From WHSW01 sp963842795 (lineage in GTDB: Bacteria > Actinomycetota > Thermoleophilia > Solirubrobacterales > 70-9): a DNA stretch of 64,000 nucleotides. Below are positions 33,553 to 42,153 of the stretch, piece after piece. Location of the stretch: contig CAWJHV010000015.1 in the NCBI GenBank assembly GCA_963842795.1, forward strand, positions 186,001 through 250,000, read 5' to 3'. Both the position numbers and the translations under genes were made by a program. Under the pieces are notes generated by a model that saw only the letters and a list, made by a program, of their open reading frames with translations, was not told where the DNA came from and did not search any database. Numbering within the stretch: the first letter of the stretch is position 1; each line of letters begins with the position of its first letter.

Positions 33553-33845
33553 GCGCCGATGATCACCAGCGCCGAGCCGGCGATCGCGACGATCCCGGCC
33601 ACCGTCTCGGCCGGCTCGGAGAGCTCGGCCACCACGAACCCGGTCACCGCGAGCGCGGCGCCGGCGCCGACCAGAAGCCACCAGCCGCCGCCCCGGCGGC
33701 TGCGCTCGGGCTCGATCAGCCAGGCCCCGGCGACCACCACTCCGAGGCAGGCGACCCGGGCGCCGGTCGAGAGCAGGCCGCCCATGACCACGACCGCGGC
33801 TGCCGCGATCAGGATCAGCACGAGCTGAAGCTTGCGGGTCGACAC
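33528..33845 (-). CDS. Small four-helix membrane protein, 105 aa
   Basis: A hydrophobic protein with segments LQLVLILIAAAAVVVMGGLL, ACLGVVVAGAWLI, WWLLVGAGAALAVTGFVV and VAGIVAIAGSALVIIGATIG separated by a short basic loop (EPERSRRGGG). I do not recognise a family. The stop codon lies in a 26-bp tandem duplication. The gene is downstream of a 183-bp structured leader. Function is unknown. Confidence 0.65.
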   Translation of the reverse strand: MSTRKLQLVLILIAAAAVVVMGGLLSTGARVACLGVVVAGAWLIEPERSRRGGGWWLLVGAGAALAVTGFVVAELSEPAETVAGIVAIAGSALVIIGATIGFPTR

Positions 33846-33885
33846 GCCAGCGCGGTCTAGCTAGATGATTGATTCCGCGGCCTCG

Positions 33886-33999
33886 CGTGCGCGGGGGCGC
33901 ACGGGACCGAGCCGGGCGGGGGAAGCAGGGCGAAGCCTGTACCCGTGGGTACAGGCGAGCCCGATGACCCCGATCCGGCGACGGTATCCGTGCGTCATC
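33886..33999. other. Structured intergenic region with three stem-loops
   Basis: Hairpin 1 is CGTGCGC/GCGCACG with a GGGG loop (33886-33903). Hairpin 2 is GCCTGTACCC-GT-GGGTACAGGC (33935-33956), extended by outer GGGC/GCCC pairs across a GAA/GA internal loop. Hairpin 3 pairs GATGAC (33963) with GTCATC (33999). The region lies between two minus-strand genes. I could not match it to a known riboswitch; it may be a leader RNA, terminator or operator. Confidence 0.45.
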
Positions 34000-34028
34000 C
34001 GCGTGCGTGAAGTCGTGGGATCACTCAT

Positions 34029-34583
34029 CTAAATGTCGAGGATGACGTCGCCGCTGCCGTCGAAGGTCTGAATCTCGAGCCGCAGCGGACGATTGTCGCT
34101 GACGTCGTCGCTGACAGGGAAGATCAACAGCGAGCCCTGATTCGGCCCGCTCTGGGCGGTTGTGTTGACGAGCGGGAGCTGGCCGTTGCCCGGCACCTCG
34201 GCGCCGATGTCGAGCGCGTAGGGGCTCTCGCTCTCGACCGGCTCGAACTCGTTTTGGAGCGTGTCGACCACCGTGTAGTCGGTCGCCGATGGCCGAGCGT
34301 CGTCGGTGGCGTTGTCGATCACCATGAAGACGCCGAGGTACGAGTTGCCGGGGTCGAGCGGGGGCTGGCCGACGAGGTACTCCGAGTCCTCGGCGTCGTC
34401 GGGGTTGAGGAAGCGGGTGATCTGGATGTTGTAGCCGAGGCCGGCGAGCTCGAGCGGCTCGCCCTCGGCGACCTCGCTCTCGTGCTCCTCGCCGCAGCCG
34501 GCCAGCACGGCTCCCATCGCGAGCACGGCGAGCGCGAAGACGACGTACAGGGCGACGCGGCGGCGCATGGCGGGCGGAAGCAT
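34029..34583 (-). CDS. Secreted lipoprotein, unknown function
   Basis: The protein is up to 184 residues. A basic start (MRRRVALYV) and hydrophobic helix end in the lipobox LAGC, so it is probably lipidated and anchored outside the membrane. The mature part is acidic with GYNIQITRFLNPDDAEDSEY, then YLGVFMVIDNATDDARPSAT and LLIFPVSDDVSDNRPLRLEI. These beta-strand-rich segments resemble DUF4352-like immunoglobulin folds. The ATG at 34568 is equally plausible as start. The role is unknown. Confidence 0.75.
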   Translation of the reverse strand: MLPPAMRRRVALYVVFALAVLAMGAVLAGCGEEHESEVAEGEPLELAGLGYNIQITRFLNPDDAEDSEYLVGQPPLDPGNSYLGVFMVIDNATDDARPSATDYTVVDTLQNEFEPVESESPYALDIGAEVPGNGQLPLVNTTAQSGPNQGSLLIFPVSDDVSDNRPLRLEIQTFDGSGDVILDI

Positions 34584-34602
34584 ATGCGACCGGGTGGCGC
34601 GG

Positions 34603-35112
34603 CTAACGGGCGAACGCCGGCAGGCGGTCGCCGCCCGCGACGCCCACTCGCTCGACCGGTCCGCCGCCCTCGACCAGCGCCCGGAGGCGCTCGAGCGCCC
34701 GCCTGAGATCGCGCCGGAAATAGCGGCTCGAGCCGGTGAGCTCGCGGATGCGGTCGATCGGCATCGTCGGCTCGGTCCAGAAGGTCACCGAGAGCTCGGT
34801 CGAACCGGGCGAGGCACCCTCGGACAGCTCCCAGACAGTGAACGCCGGGACCCGGTTCGAGCGCCCGCCGTGGCCGGCCTCGCGGGCCAGGTGCGGGCGC
34901 TCGGCCTGCTCGATCACGGAGTTCATCCAGCCGCCGGACTGGCGCAGGCGAAATCGGGCGGCGGCCCCGACACCGACCGGGTCGAGGCGCTCGAGCCGGT
35001 ACTCGTCGAGGAAGTGGTCGCAGAAGGACGGGCGGGCCGAGAGGTCGCAGAGCAGGTCGAAGACCCGCTCGCGCGGTGCGTCAATCGAGATGCTCGCGGA
35101 CACGGGGCGCAT
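34603..35112 (-). CDS. SRPBCC/polyketide cyclase-like protein
   Basis: The protein is 169 residues. VSASISIDAPRERVFDLLCD is the typical first strand and helix of START-like ligand-binding proteins, followed by RFRLRQSGGWMNSVIEQAER, TELSVTFWTEPTMP and a long last helix (YFRRDLRRALERLRALV). ATG at 35112 is preferred to the far upstream start. It is monocistronic and divergent from the FHA gene. The ligand is unknown. Confidence 0.8.
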   Translation of the reverse strand: MRPVSASISIDAPRERVFDLLCDLSARPSFCDHFLDEYRLERLDPVGVGAAARFRLRQSGGWMNSVIEQAERPHLAREAGHGGRSNRVPAFTVWELSEGASPGSTELSVTFWTEPTMPIDRIRELTGSSRYFRRDLRRALERLRALVEGGGPVERVGVAGGDRLPAFAR

Positions 35113-35202
35113 CGAGGCGGCGATTCTATTGCGAGTTCGCGCATAAAGTCCGCAAATTACGTACAGCGCGTAGCTATTTCGTTGGACGTTGCGGCAAGTG
35201 TC

Positions 35203-35227
35203 GTTAACATCCTCACAAGCTGGGTAG
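35203..35227 (+). promoter_or_regulatory. Stress-type promoter, FHA gene
   Basis: GTTAAC, 13 bp, GGGTAG, the same boxes as upstream of the ferritin-like gene 8 kb away. The -10 ends nine bases before the GTG start. Confidence 0.6.
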
Positions 35228-35236
35228 GCCTCAATC

Positions 35237-35800
35237 GTGCTGATCGAACGCTCCCCCACACCGACGGAGATCCACCGATCCGGTGAGCAGATCACCGAGG
35301 CCCAACCCGGGTCGCTGTACTGCGTCTCCTGCGGATTTGCGGTTGCGATCGCCCCGGGCTCGCTCCCCGAGTGTCCGAACTGCCACGGGAGCAGGTTCCG
35401 GCGCGGCTCGATCTTCGACCACCGCCCCTCCGTCCGGATACCCGCCGACGAGGGCTCCGCGGACGCGCCCGAGTGGATCGAGGAGGCGCGCGCCGAGCTC
35501 GACCGCGCCGGCAGCTACCTCGCGTTCGACGAGGGCGACGGCGAGTACGCGGTCGTCCGCCTCGAACCCGGCTGGACGCGGATCGGGCGCTCCGGGACCG
35601 CCGACGTGCGCCTCGACGACGCCACGGTCTCGCGCCGCCACGCGCTCGTCGTGCTCACCGAGTCCGGCGATCTGCGAGCGCTCGACGACCGCAGCCTCAA
35701 CGGCCTGTTCGTAAACGGCGAGCAGGTCGAGTGGGCGTCGATCGGCGACGGCGACGAGCTCGAGATCGGACGCTTCCGCATCCACGTGCTCGAGGCCTAG
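35237..35800 (+). CDS. Zinc-ribbon plus FHA domain protein
   Basis: The protein is 187 residues. The N-terminal zinc ribbon has CVSCG and CPNCH (about residues 31-58). The C-terminal FHA domain has WTRIGRSGTADVRLDDATVS, then RRHALVVLTE and DRSLNGLFVNGEQVEW, the phosphothreonine-binding R, S-R-R-H and N-G. It probably reads Ser/Thr kinase signals and may scaffold a partner. The GTG start follows a stress-type promoter directly. No kinase gene is nearby. Confidence 0.9.
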   Translation: MLIERSPTPTEIHRSGEQITEAQPGSLYCVSCGFAVAIAPGSLPECPNCHGSRFRRGSIFDHRPSVRIPADEGSADAPEWIEEARAELDRAGSYLAFDEGDGEYAVVRLEPGWTRIGRSGTADVRLDDATVSRRHALVVLTESGDLRALDDRSLNGLFVNGEQVEWASIGDGDELEIGRFRIHVLEA

Positions 35801-35812
35801 GCGTAGTACTTC

Positions 35813-36334
35813 CTAGCCGCGCGCCGCCCCGCACACCGACATCATCGCGCGGGACTCGATCGCCAGCTGCCAGGGGCGGCTCGAGCGGTCCACCGGGATT
35901 CGCACGACGGCTGTGTGCCCCGGCGCGACTCGGCCCGTGGCGATCGGGAACGACTGAGTCGCGACGTGCCGCAGCCGCGCCGTGGCCGGAGCGTCGATGG
36001 CGGCCTCGAGCAGCGCGCCGCCACGCGGCACGGTCACCTCGCGGGGCTCTCCGCCGGGAGCCGGGGAGATCACCAGGCAGCTGCGCTCGGCCAGCGAGGG
36101 TGCGAGCGCGTCGGCTATGCGCGGCGCCGGGCCGGCGACGGCGAACTCTGCGACGGGCTTCAGCTGGAGTCCCCACACGCCGGCCGCGATCGAGTCGGCC
36201 GCGACCCTGACCGGCTCGCGCGGCGCCGCCGTCGCGCCCTCGTCCGAGTCGCCGCACCCGGTCAGGGGCGAGATGGCCGCGGCAAGCACGGCCGCGAGCG
36301 CGAAGAGCCCCCCGCCGGGTCGTCGCGAGTCCAC
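35813..36334 (-). CDS. Putative lipoprotein, 173 aa
   Basis: The N-terminus MDSRRPGGGLFALAAVLAAA is a signal helix leading to SPLTGCG, a plausible lipobox cysteine. The mature part holds GVWGLQLKPVAEFAVAGPAP, then AERSCLVISPAPGG and ATQSFPIATGRVAPGHTAVV with no recognised domain; two further cysteines may pair. It uses a GTG start at 36334. It lies between the FHA gene and a small acidic protein. Function is unknown. Confidence 0.6.
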   Translation of the reverse strand: MDSRRPGGGLFALAAVLAAAISPLTGCGDSDEGATAAPREPVRVAADSIAAGVWGLQLKPVAEFAVAGPAPRIADALAPSLAERSCLVISPAPGGEPREVTVPRGGALLEAAIDAPATARLRHVATQSFPIATGRVAPGHTAVVRIPVDRSSRPWQLAIESRAMMSVCGAARG

Positions 36335-36379
36335 GCGCCAACCTTACGACGCCGCGGCATGACGGCTAGGCTTGCCCGG

Positions 36380-36601
36380 ATGTCCCCGATCCTCACCCTC
36401 GAGGCGTCCGGCCCGCGAGCCGAGGAGCTGGCGATGGCCGCCGGGGACAACCGAGAGATCGCGGTCGGCTTCGACCCCGAGTTCGAGTGCTTCAACTTCG
36501 ACGCGGACGGGGTCAGCGAGGACGAGTTGCAGACGCTGATCTTCGAGGAGCTCGACGCGCTCGACTCCGGGTGGCGGTCGCACCTGCGCGCGGTCGACTG
36601 A
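36380..36601 (+). CDS. Small acidic protein, 73 aa
   Basis: MSPILTLEASGPRAEELAMA is followed by FDPEFECFNFDADGVSEDEL and QTLIFEELDALDSGWRSHLR, a compact, acidic alpha/beta chain. The frame is open far upstream, but the ATG at 36380 matches the beginning of amino-acid-like composition; the ATG at 36359 is an alternative. The stop is four bases from the convergent glutamate synthase stop. I do not recognise the family. Confidence 0.5.
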   Translation: MSPILTLEASGPRAEELAMAAGDNREIAVGFDPEFECFNFDADGVSEDELQTLIFEELDALDSGWRSHLRAVD

Positions 36602-36605
36602 GAAG

Positions 36606-39600
36606 TCACTCCGTCGAGATGTTCGGGTCCGCCTGGACCCGCTCCGGGATGATCATCAGGAAGTGCTCGGGCGCCTGCGCCGCGAGCCCGAGCACGCGCT
36701 CGGCCTCCTCGGCCTGATCGGTCGCCCGCAGCTCGGACGCGTAATGGCCGAGCAGGTCCTCGATGTCGAGTAGCCCCTCGGCGTCCAGGTCGGCGAGGCT
36801 GACCTTCGCCCCCTCGCCGAGCCGGCGCAGGACGGCTTCGCGGTCGAGGTTCCAGTCGGGGTTCTGGCGCACGTAGACCCGCCCGCCGGTCATCCCGGCG
36901 CAGGCCCAGGGGCCGATGTCGCCCAGCACCACCGCCCGCCCGGAGGTCATGTACTCGAACGCGAACCCCTTGGCGTTGGCGCGGTCGGAGATGCAGCCCC
37001 GGGAGTCGTCGAGCGGCTCGGCGGGCTCGCCGCCGAGGACCACGTCGGCTCCGGAGAGCCGGATGCAGAAGCGCGAATCCGCCGAGCCCTGGACGAACAG
37101 GCGCCCGCGCTGGGCGCCGTAGGCGAACGACTTGCCGACCGAGCCGTTGACCCGCTCGCCGCTTCGGTTGCGGCCCTTGACGATCGAGACCGTGCCGCCG
37201 AGCATCGTCTTGCCGACCCCGTCCTGGGCGCCGCCCTCGACCCGGACCACGAGCCCGTAGGCGTTGAAGGCGCCGAAGCCCTGGCCGGCGACCGAGCCGC
37301 CGTTGAAGTCGAGCTCGGCGAGCACGTCCTCGGAGCCCTCGGGGGCGCCGTCGTAGATCCGGGCCCTCGCGATCGCCCCGGCGAGCTCGGCCCCGAGGAC
37401 GCGATCGTGAGCGTCGGTGGCGCGCGGGAACTCGAGCCGGACCCCGGGGCTCTCGGCGATCCGGGTCGCGAGCTCGGCGAGCTCGGCCGAGGCCTGCTTC
37501 GGCTCCATCCGGATCGGGCGGGCGCGGACGAGGCCGGCCTCGGCACGCGCCTCGACCGGCTCGTCGGCGACGGCCACCGGGAGGTCCGCGGGGGCCAGCT
37601 CCAGGTACTCCTCCAGCGGCGCCAGCAGCCCGCCGAGGTCGAGCTCGTCGGCGCGGGCGACCTGCTCGAGCAGGTCGTAGCGGCCGACGAGGTCCTGGGT
37701 GCGCTCGTAGCCGAGCTCGGCCGTCACCGCCCGGACCTCCTCGCCCATGGCGGCGAAGAACCGGGCGCAGTTCTCGGCCGCGCTGCCGACCTGCTGCGGG
37801 GTGAACTTCTTCAGCCCGTGCGCGGTCGCGGCCTCGGGCGTCTCGATCTGGGTCGCGATCCCGACGTGGCAGGTGTCGAGCTGGCAGCCGCGACAGATCG
37901 TGCAGCCGAGCGAGACCATCGCCAGGGTCCCGAAGCCGATCCGGTTCGCGCCCATGCAGATCAGCTTCACGATGTCGTGGGCGTGGCGGTAGCCGCCGTC
38001 GGCCCAGATCTCCACCCGGTTGCGAATCCCGGCCTCCATCAGCGCCTGGTGGGTGAGCCGGGTGCCGATGTCCGAGGGCAGGCCGACGTGGCGCAGCGCG
38101 TGCTGGCGGGCGGCGCCGGTGCCGCCCTCGAACCCCGAGAGGGTGATGATGTCGGCGCCCGCCTTCGCGATCCCGAGGCCGATCGTGCCGATGTTCGGCA
38201 CCACCGGAACCTTGACCGAGACGCGGACGTCGGGGTTCACCGTCTTGAGCTCGTCGATCAGCTCGGCGAGGTCCTCGATCGAGTAGAGGTCGTGGTTGTT
38301 CGAGGGCGAGATCAGGTCGGTGCCGGGGGTCGCGTTGCGCGCCGCGGCGACCTTCTCGGAGACCTTCTTGCCCGGCAGGTGCCCGCCCTCGCCCGGCTTC
38401 GCGCCCTGGCCGATCTTGATCTCGGCGAGGTAGGAGGCGTTCAGCATCTCGGCCGAGACGCCGAAGCGGCCCGAGGCGACCTGCTGGCCGCGCCACTTGC
38501 GGTAGCGCCCGTACATGTCGCGGATCTCGCCGCCCTCGCCGTTGATGCAGAGCACGTTGATCCGCTTCGCCGCCTCGGCGTAGGCGCGGAACGCGGGCTC
38601 GGACTGCGAGCCGAAGCTCATCGACGAGATCACGATCGGGTAGTCGTGGTGGCCAACCGAGGTATCGACCGAAGCCGGGCTGATCGCCGGCCGATCGGAC
38701 CGGACGTTGATGATGTGGCGCATCGAGATCGGGCTCTGTGCCTCGAGCTCGCGCACCTTGGCCGAGTAGTCCTCGTAGCCCGCGGTCCCGTTGGCGGCCG
38801 CGACCGCCGCCTTGTAGACCTTCGGGTAGAAGCGGAAGGTCTTCGCCGGGCGCGCCCCTTCGTCGTCTGAGCGCAGCACCGCCAGACGCGCGTCGGTGTC
38901 GGCATCGAGCGCCTCGAAGCCGGCGCCGGCCGCGACCGACGCGGCGAACGCCTCGGTCTGGAAGATCTCGGCGAGCTCCGGCCGGATCCCGATCGAGGAG
39001 AACTGGCGCGCGTAGCCGCGGACCTCGTGGATGCCGATCGTCGAGATCACCTTCTCGATCCCCTTCGAGAGCGCGGCGCAGACGTTGGAGACGTCCACGG
39101 CGTAATCGTCGACGCAGACGACCTCCAGCATCACGTACGGGTTGACGCCGTTGGCGCCGAGGCCGAGCGCGAGGACGACGTCGTGGACGTTGCGCAGCGC
39201 CGCCGAGCGGAGCACGATCGAGCACCGGCGGCGGAGGTTCTCCTCGCCTGGCTCGACCCGGAAGTTCTTCAGCGCCTGGTCGATCGCCGAGGTCGCCAGG
39301 TGCGGGTCGAGGTACCGGCGCTCGCCGTCGTAGACCGTGCGGTCGGTGAGCACGACGAGCTCGGCGCCGTCGCGCGCCCGCCGCACGGCCTCCTGCTTGA
39401 TCCGCTCGATCGCGCCGGCGGTGCCCTCGGACTCGAGCAGCGCCGTGTCGATCGCCGCGCTGCGCCCGCGGAACTGCTCCCAGAGGTCCTCCATCAGCCA
39501 CGTCTGGTGCGAGCGGGCGATCTCACGGTAGGTGGAGTCCGAGAGCGGGGCGAGGTCGTGATGCCCGCCGAGGATGACCGGGAACGAGGTCTCGATCGTC

Positions 39601-41249
39601 TCGGTGTCGGTGGCCGGGTCGTCGAGGGCGGGGCGGCGGCCGAAGACGGCGCGGGTCGAGAAGTGCTCCATCTCGCGCTCGCGGTCGATCGCCGGGTTGG
39701 TCACCACGGCGACGGTCTCCTTGAAGTAGTCGGCGAGGTTCTGGCGCTCCGGGCTGAGCGCCGCCAGCGGCCCGTCGTAGCCGAGCGAGCCGATCGGCTC
39801 GGCGCCGTTGGACGCCATCTGCTGGACGAGCTTGACGTCGTCGCGCTGCCAGCCGAAGCCGGACAGGACCCTGTCGGAAACCTTGACGGGCTCAGCCGGC
39901 CCGGCCGCGGTGTAGCCGGGGATGTCGGTGCCCTCCAGCGGCCCCCCGGTCTCGAGCGCGCGGTCGTAGCGCGCCGCGGCGGCGGCCCCCGTGCGCGCGA
40001 GCCAGCGGCGCGCGACCTCGCGCTGCATCTCGGCGTGCTCCCAGAGGCGCGACCGGCGCTTGGACGCGTCGATCGAGACCATCAGCTTCTCGCCCGGCCC
40101 GAGCGGCAGCGGCTCGGACACCATCTCGCCGACCGCGACCACGCCGGGCTCGGAGCTGAAGATGTGGTCGTCGGGCGTCTCCAGCCGCCACAGCGGGCGG
40201 AGCCCGAGCGCGTCGGCCGAGAACACGCACTCGTCGTCGTGGCGGGCGATCAGCGCCACCGGGCCCTGGGCGAACGGGCCCATCGCCTCGCGCAGGTACA
40301 TGTAGAACGGGTGCAGCTCTGCGGGCAGCGAGCGGATCTCGTTGACGACGGGCGGAACGATCAGCTCCATCGCCTCGGCGAGGCTCAGCCCCTCGACCCG
40401 GATCAGGTGGTCGATCGTCCGGTTCAAATCCATGGAGTCCGAGCCCCCCGCGGGGATTTCGATCCCGAGCGCGCGCGCCTCCTGGCGCAGCTGCTCGATC
40501 GTGTTGATCTCGCCGTTGTGGCCGAGCACCGAGAACGGCTGCACGCGGCGGAACGAGGGCCAGGTGTTGGTCGAGTAGCGGTTGTGCCCGAAGCAGGCGA
40601 CGGTCTCGAAGCGCTCGTCGGTGAGGTCCGGGTAGTAGGCGCCGAGCACCTTGGGCGCGCCCATCACCTTGTAGACGCAGGTCGCCGCCGAGAACGACGG
40701 CACGTGGAATCCGAGCTCCGACTCGAGCTCGCGGGCGAGCGCGAACAGCGCCCGGTCGCGGCCGTCGGCCGAGGCCAGGAGCCCGCCGACCTGCCAGAAG
40801 TGCGGCTCCTCCTCGCGAGCGGCGGCGCCAAGCGCCTGGGGGTCGACCGCACCGAGGCGCTCGGCGAGGATCCTCAGGCCCGCCCGCCCGAGCAGGTCGC
40901 GGGCGCCGTGGAGCGCGCTCTCCGCGTCCTCCGAGCGCTCGATGAAGACGTGCCCGACGGCGAACGCCGGGTCGTTGACGAGCGCCGGGTTGTGGCCGCC
41001 CGAGCGCACCTCCTCGGCCCAGATCCGCCGCGGGAGGTCGACCAGCATCCCGCAGCCGTCTCCCTCGCCGTCGACGTTCCCCGCCCGGTGGAGCATCTTC
41101 TGCAGGTTCGCCAGCGCCAGCCGCACCGGCTCGCGGCTCGGGGTGGCGTCCTTGCGCACAGAGGCGTAGATCGCGCACGCGTCGCGGTCGTCGACCGAGG
41201 GTGGCGGGACCAGCGGGCGCCAGGGCAGGTGCGGCGAGTAACGATTCAA
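36606..41249 (-). CDS. gltB: Glutamate synthase large subunit (GltB-like)
   Basis: A 1,547-residue amidotransferase-synthase. The N-terminal Ntn domain has its likely nucleophile in DDRDACAIYASV after a short propeptide. GHNRYSTNTWPSFRRVQPFS and LGHNGEINTI are glutamine-binding loops. The central and FMN domains follow, with PGEGGHLPGKKV and the Fe-S loop GCTICRGCQLDTCHVGIATQ, and the C-terminal GXGXG beta-helix (GGSVAGQGFGAFNAYGLVVR). A TTG start at 41249 is chosen because GGGAGG lies five bases before it. No GltD partner is encoded nearby, so it may pair with a distant subunit or use ferredoxin. The ACAIYA context differs from the usual ACGxGF. Confidence 0.9.
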   Translation of the reverse strand: MNRYSPHLPWRPLVPPPSVDDRDACAIYASVRKDATPSREPVRLALANLQKMLHRAGNVDGEGDGCGMLVDLPRRIWAEEVRSGGHNPALVNDPAFAVGHVFIERSEDAESALHGARDLLGRAGLRILAERLGAVDPQALGAAAREEEPHFWQVGGLLASADGRDRALFALARELESELGFHVPSFSAATCVYKVMGAPKVLGAYYPDLTDERFETVACFGHNRYSTNTWPSFRRVQPFSVLGHNGEINTIEQLRQEARALGIEIPAGGSDSMDLNRTIDHLIRVEGLSLAEAMELIVPPVVNEIRSLPAELHPFYMYLREAMGPFAQGPVALIARHDDECVFSADALGLRPLWRLETPDDHIFSSEPGVVAVGEMVSEPLPLGPGEKLMVSIDASKRRSRLWEHAEMQREVARRWLARTGAAAAARYDRALETGGPLEGTDIPGYTAAGPAEPVKVSDRVLSGFGWQRDDVKLVQQMASNGAEPIGSLGYDGPLAALSPERQNLADYFKETVAVVTNPAIDREREMEHFSTRAVFGRRPALDDPATDTETIETSFPVILGGHHDLAPLSDSTYREIARSHQTWLMEDLWEQFRGRSAAIDTALLESEGTAGAIERIKQEAVRRARDGAELVVLTDRTVYDGERRYLDPHLATSAIDQALKNFRVEPGEENLRRRCSIVLRSAALRNVHDVVLALGLGANGVNPYVMLEVVCVDDYAVDVSNVCAALSKGIEKVISTIGIHEVRGYARQFSSIGIRPELAEIFQTEAFAASVAAGAGFEALDADTDARLAVLRSDDEGARPAKTFRFYPKVYKAAVAAANGTAGYEDYSAKVRELEAQSPISMRHIINVRSDRPAISPASVDTSVGHHDYPIVISSMSFGSQSEPAFRAYAEAAKRINVLCINGEGGEIRDMYGRYRKWRGQQVASGRFGVSAEMLNASYLAEIKIGQGAKPGEGGHLPGKKVSEKVAAARNATPGTDLISPSNNHDLYSIEDLAELIDELKTVNPDVRVSVKVPVVPNIGTIGLGIAKAGADIITLSGFEGGTGAARQHALRHVGLPSDIGTRLTHQALMEAGIRNRVEIWADGGYRHAHDIVKLICMGANRIGFGTLAMVSLGCTICRGCQLDTCHVGIATQIETPEAATAHGLKKFTPQQVGSAAENCARFFAAMGEEVRAVTAELGYERTQDLVGRYDLLEQVARADELDLGGLLAPLEEYLELAPADLPVAVADEPVEARAEAGLVRARPIRMEPKQASAELAELATRIAESPGVRLEFPRATDAHDRVLGAELAGAIARARIYDGAPEGSEDVLAELDFNGGSVAGQGFGAFNAYGLVVRVEGGAQDGVGKTMLGGTVSIVKGRNRSGERVNGSVGKSFAYGAQRGRLFVQGSADSRFCIRLSGADVVLGGEPAEPLDDSRGCISDRANAKGFAFEYMTSGRAVVLGDIGPWACAGMTGGRVYVRQNPDWNLDREAVLRRLGEGAKVSLADLDAEGLLDIEDLLGHYASELRATDQAEEAERVLGLAAQAPEHFLMIIPERVQADPNISTE

Positions 41250-41309
41250 TTGGACCTCCCGGGTTCCGCGCCTTCTCCGAGCGGGCGCGCGACGGGCAGC
41301 GGGGAGGCG

Positions 41310-41339
41310 ATTATACGGCCGCGTCAGGCTGCATATAGT
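41310..41339. promoter_or_regulatory. Divergent promoter region gltB/ParA
   Basis: On the minus strand TATAAT (41315-41310) could be the gltB -10. On the plus strand TATAGT (41334-41339), 17 bp after TTATAC, could be the ParA promoter, with the ATG only eight bases further. The -35 boxes are weak. Confidence 0.3.
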
Positions 41340-41346
41340 GGGCTCG

Positions 41347-42150
41347 ATGGCGATCACGATCGCGGTCCTCTCGCAGAAGGGGGGCACAGGCAAGACGACG
41401 CTGACGCGCACGCTGAGCGACGTGTTCGGGCGCCTCGGCCTGGACGTGCTGGCGATCGACGCCGACCCGCAGGGCAACCTCTCCGACTACTTCGACGTCC
41501 CCCGCGACGCCCACCCGACGCTCGCCGAGGTCCTCAACGGCCAGGTGCGCGCCGCCGAGGCAGTCCACGGCCCCGTGATCCCGGCGAACATGCGCCTCGC
41601 CGAGGCCGAGCTGTCGCTCGCCGGGAAGATCGGGCGCGAGGTGACGCTGCGCAATGCGCTCCGCGACCTGAAGCGCGAGCGCGACCTGATCCTGATCGAC
41701 TGCCCGCCGACCCTCGGCCTGCTCTCGGTGAACGCGCTGGTCGCAGCCGACCATGCGCTGCTGACCACCGAGGCGCAGTACTTCTCGCTCCAGGGCGTCG
41801 AGCAGGCGCTCGAGGTCGTCGACCTGGCGCGAGATTCGCTCAACCCCGACCTCGATCTGCTCGCGGTCGTGCTCAACATCGCCAACATGCGCACCAAGCA
41901 CGCACAGCAGACGCTGGAGGCGCTGCGCGAGCGCTTCGGCGACAAGGTCTGCCGCAGCGTCATCCGCCAGTCGATCGCCTACGCCGAGTCGGCCGAGCGC
42001 GCGGTGCCGATCCTCGACTACCGCCCCGACCGAGGAGCCGACTACCTCTCGCTCGCCGGGGAGCTGCTGCGGCGGCTGCAGCGGCCCGAGCTGCTGACGC
42101 CGCTCGACGAGCTCTCGACCGAGCTCGTCCCCGCGGGCACGCGCGGCTAG
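41347..42150 (+). CDS. ParA/Soj-family ATPase (orphan)
   Basis: A 267-residue deviant-Walker ATPase. It has SQKGGTGKTTLTRTLSDVFG (K-G-G-T-G-K-T), the A' motif LAIDADPQGNLSDYF and Walker B ILIDCPPTLGLLSVNAL. The lysine before the P-loop glycines marks the dimerising ParA/MinD class. No ParB, parS or replication gene is nearby, so it is probably not a plasmid partition locus. It may position another complex or be a chromosomal Soj-like protein. The next gene follows after three bases, so it heads a three-gene operon. Confidence 0.92.
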   Translation: MAITIAVLSQKGGTGKTTLTRTLSDVFGRLGLDVLAIDADPQGNLSDYFDVPRDAHPTLAEVLNGQVRAAEAVHGPVIPANMRLAEAELSLAGKIGREVTLRNALRDLKRERDLILIDCPPTLGLLSVNALVAADHALLTTEAQYFSLQGVEQALEVVDLARDSLNPDLDLLAVVLNIANMRTKHAQQTLEALRERFGDKVCRSVIRQSIAYAESAERAVPILDYRPDRGADYLSLAGELLRRLQRPELLTPLDELSTELVPAGTRG

Positions 42151-42153
42151 GCG

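Noticed and set aside
33886..33999. Known riboswitch (cobalamin, c-di-AMP, c-di-GMP, SAM-IV)
   Set aside because: None of the conserved core sequences I know for these classes is present, and no matching downstream gene type follows.
41347..42150. ParA as evidence for a plasmid or chromosome origin
   Set aside because: No ParB, parS-like cluster, DnaA boxes or replication gene is nearby, and housekeeping genes surround it.
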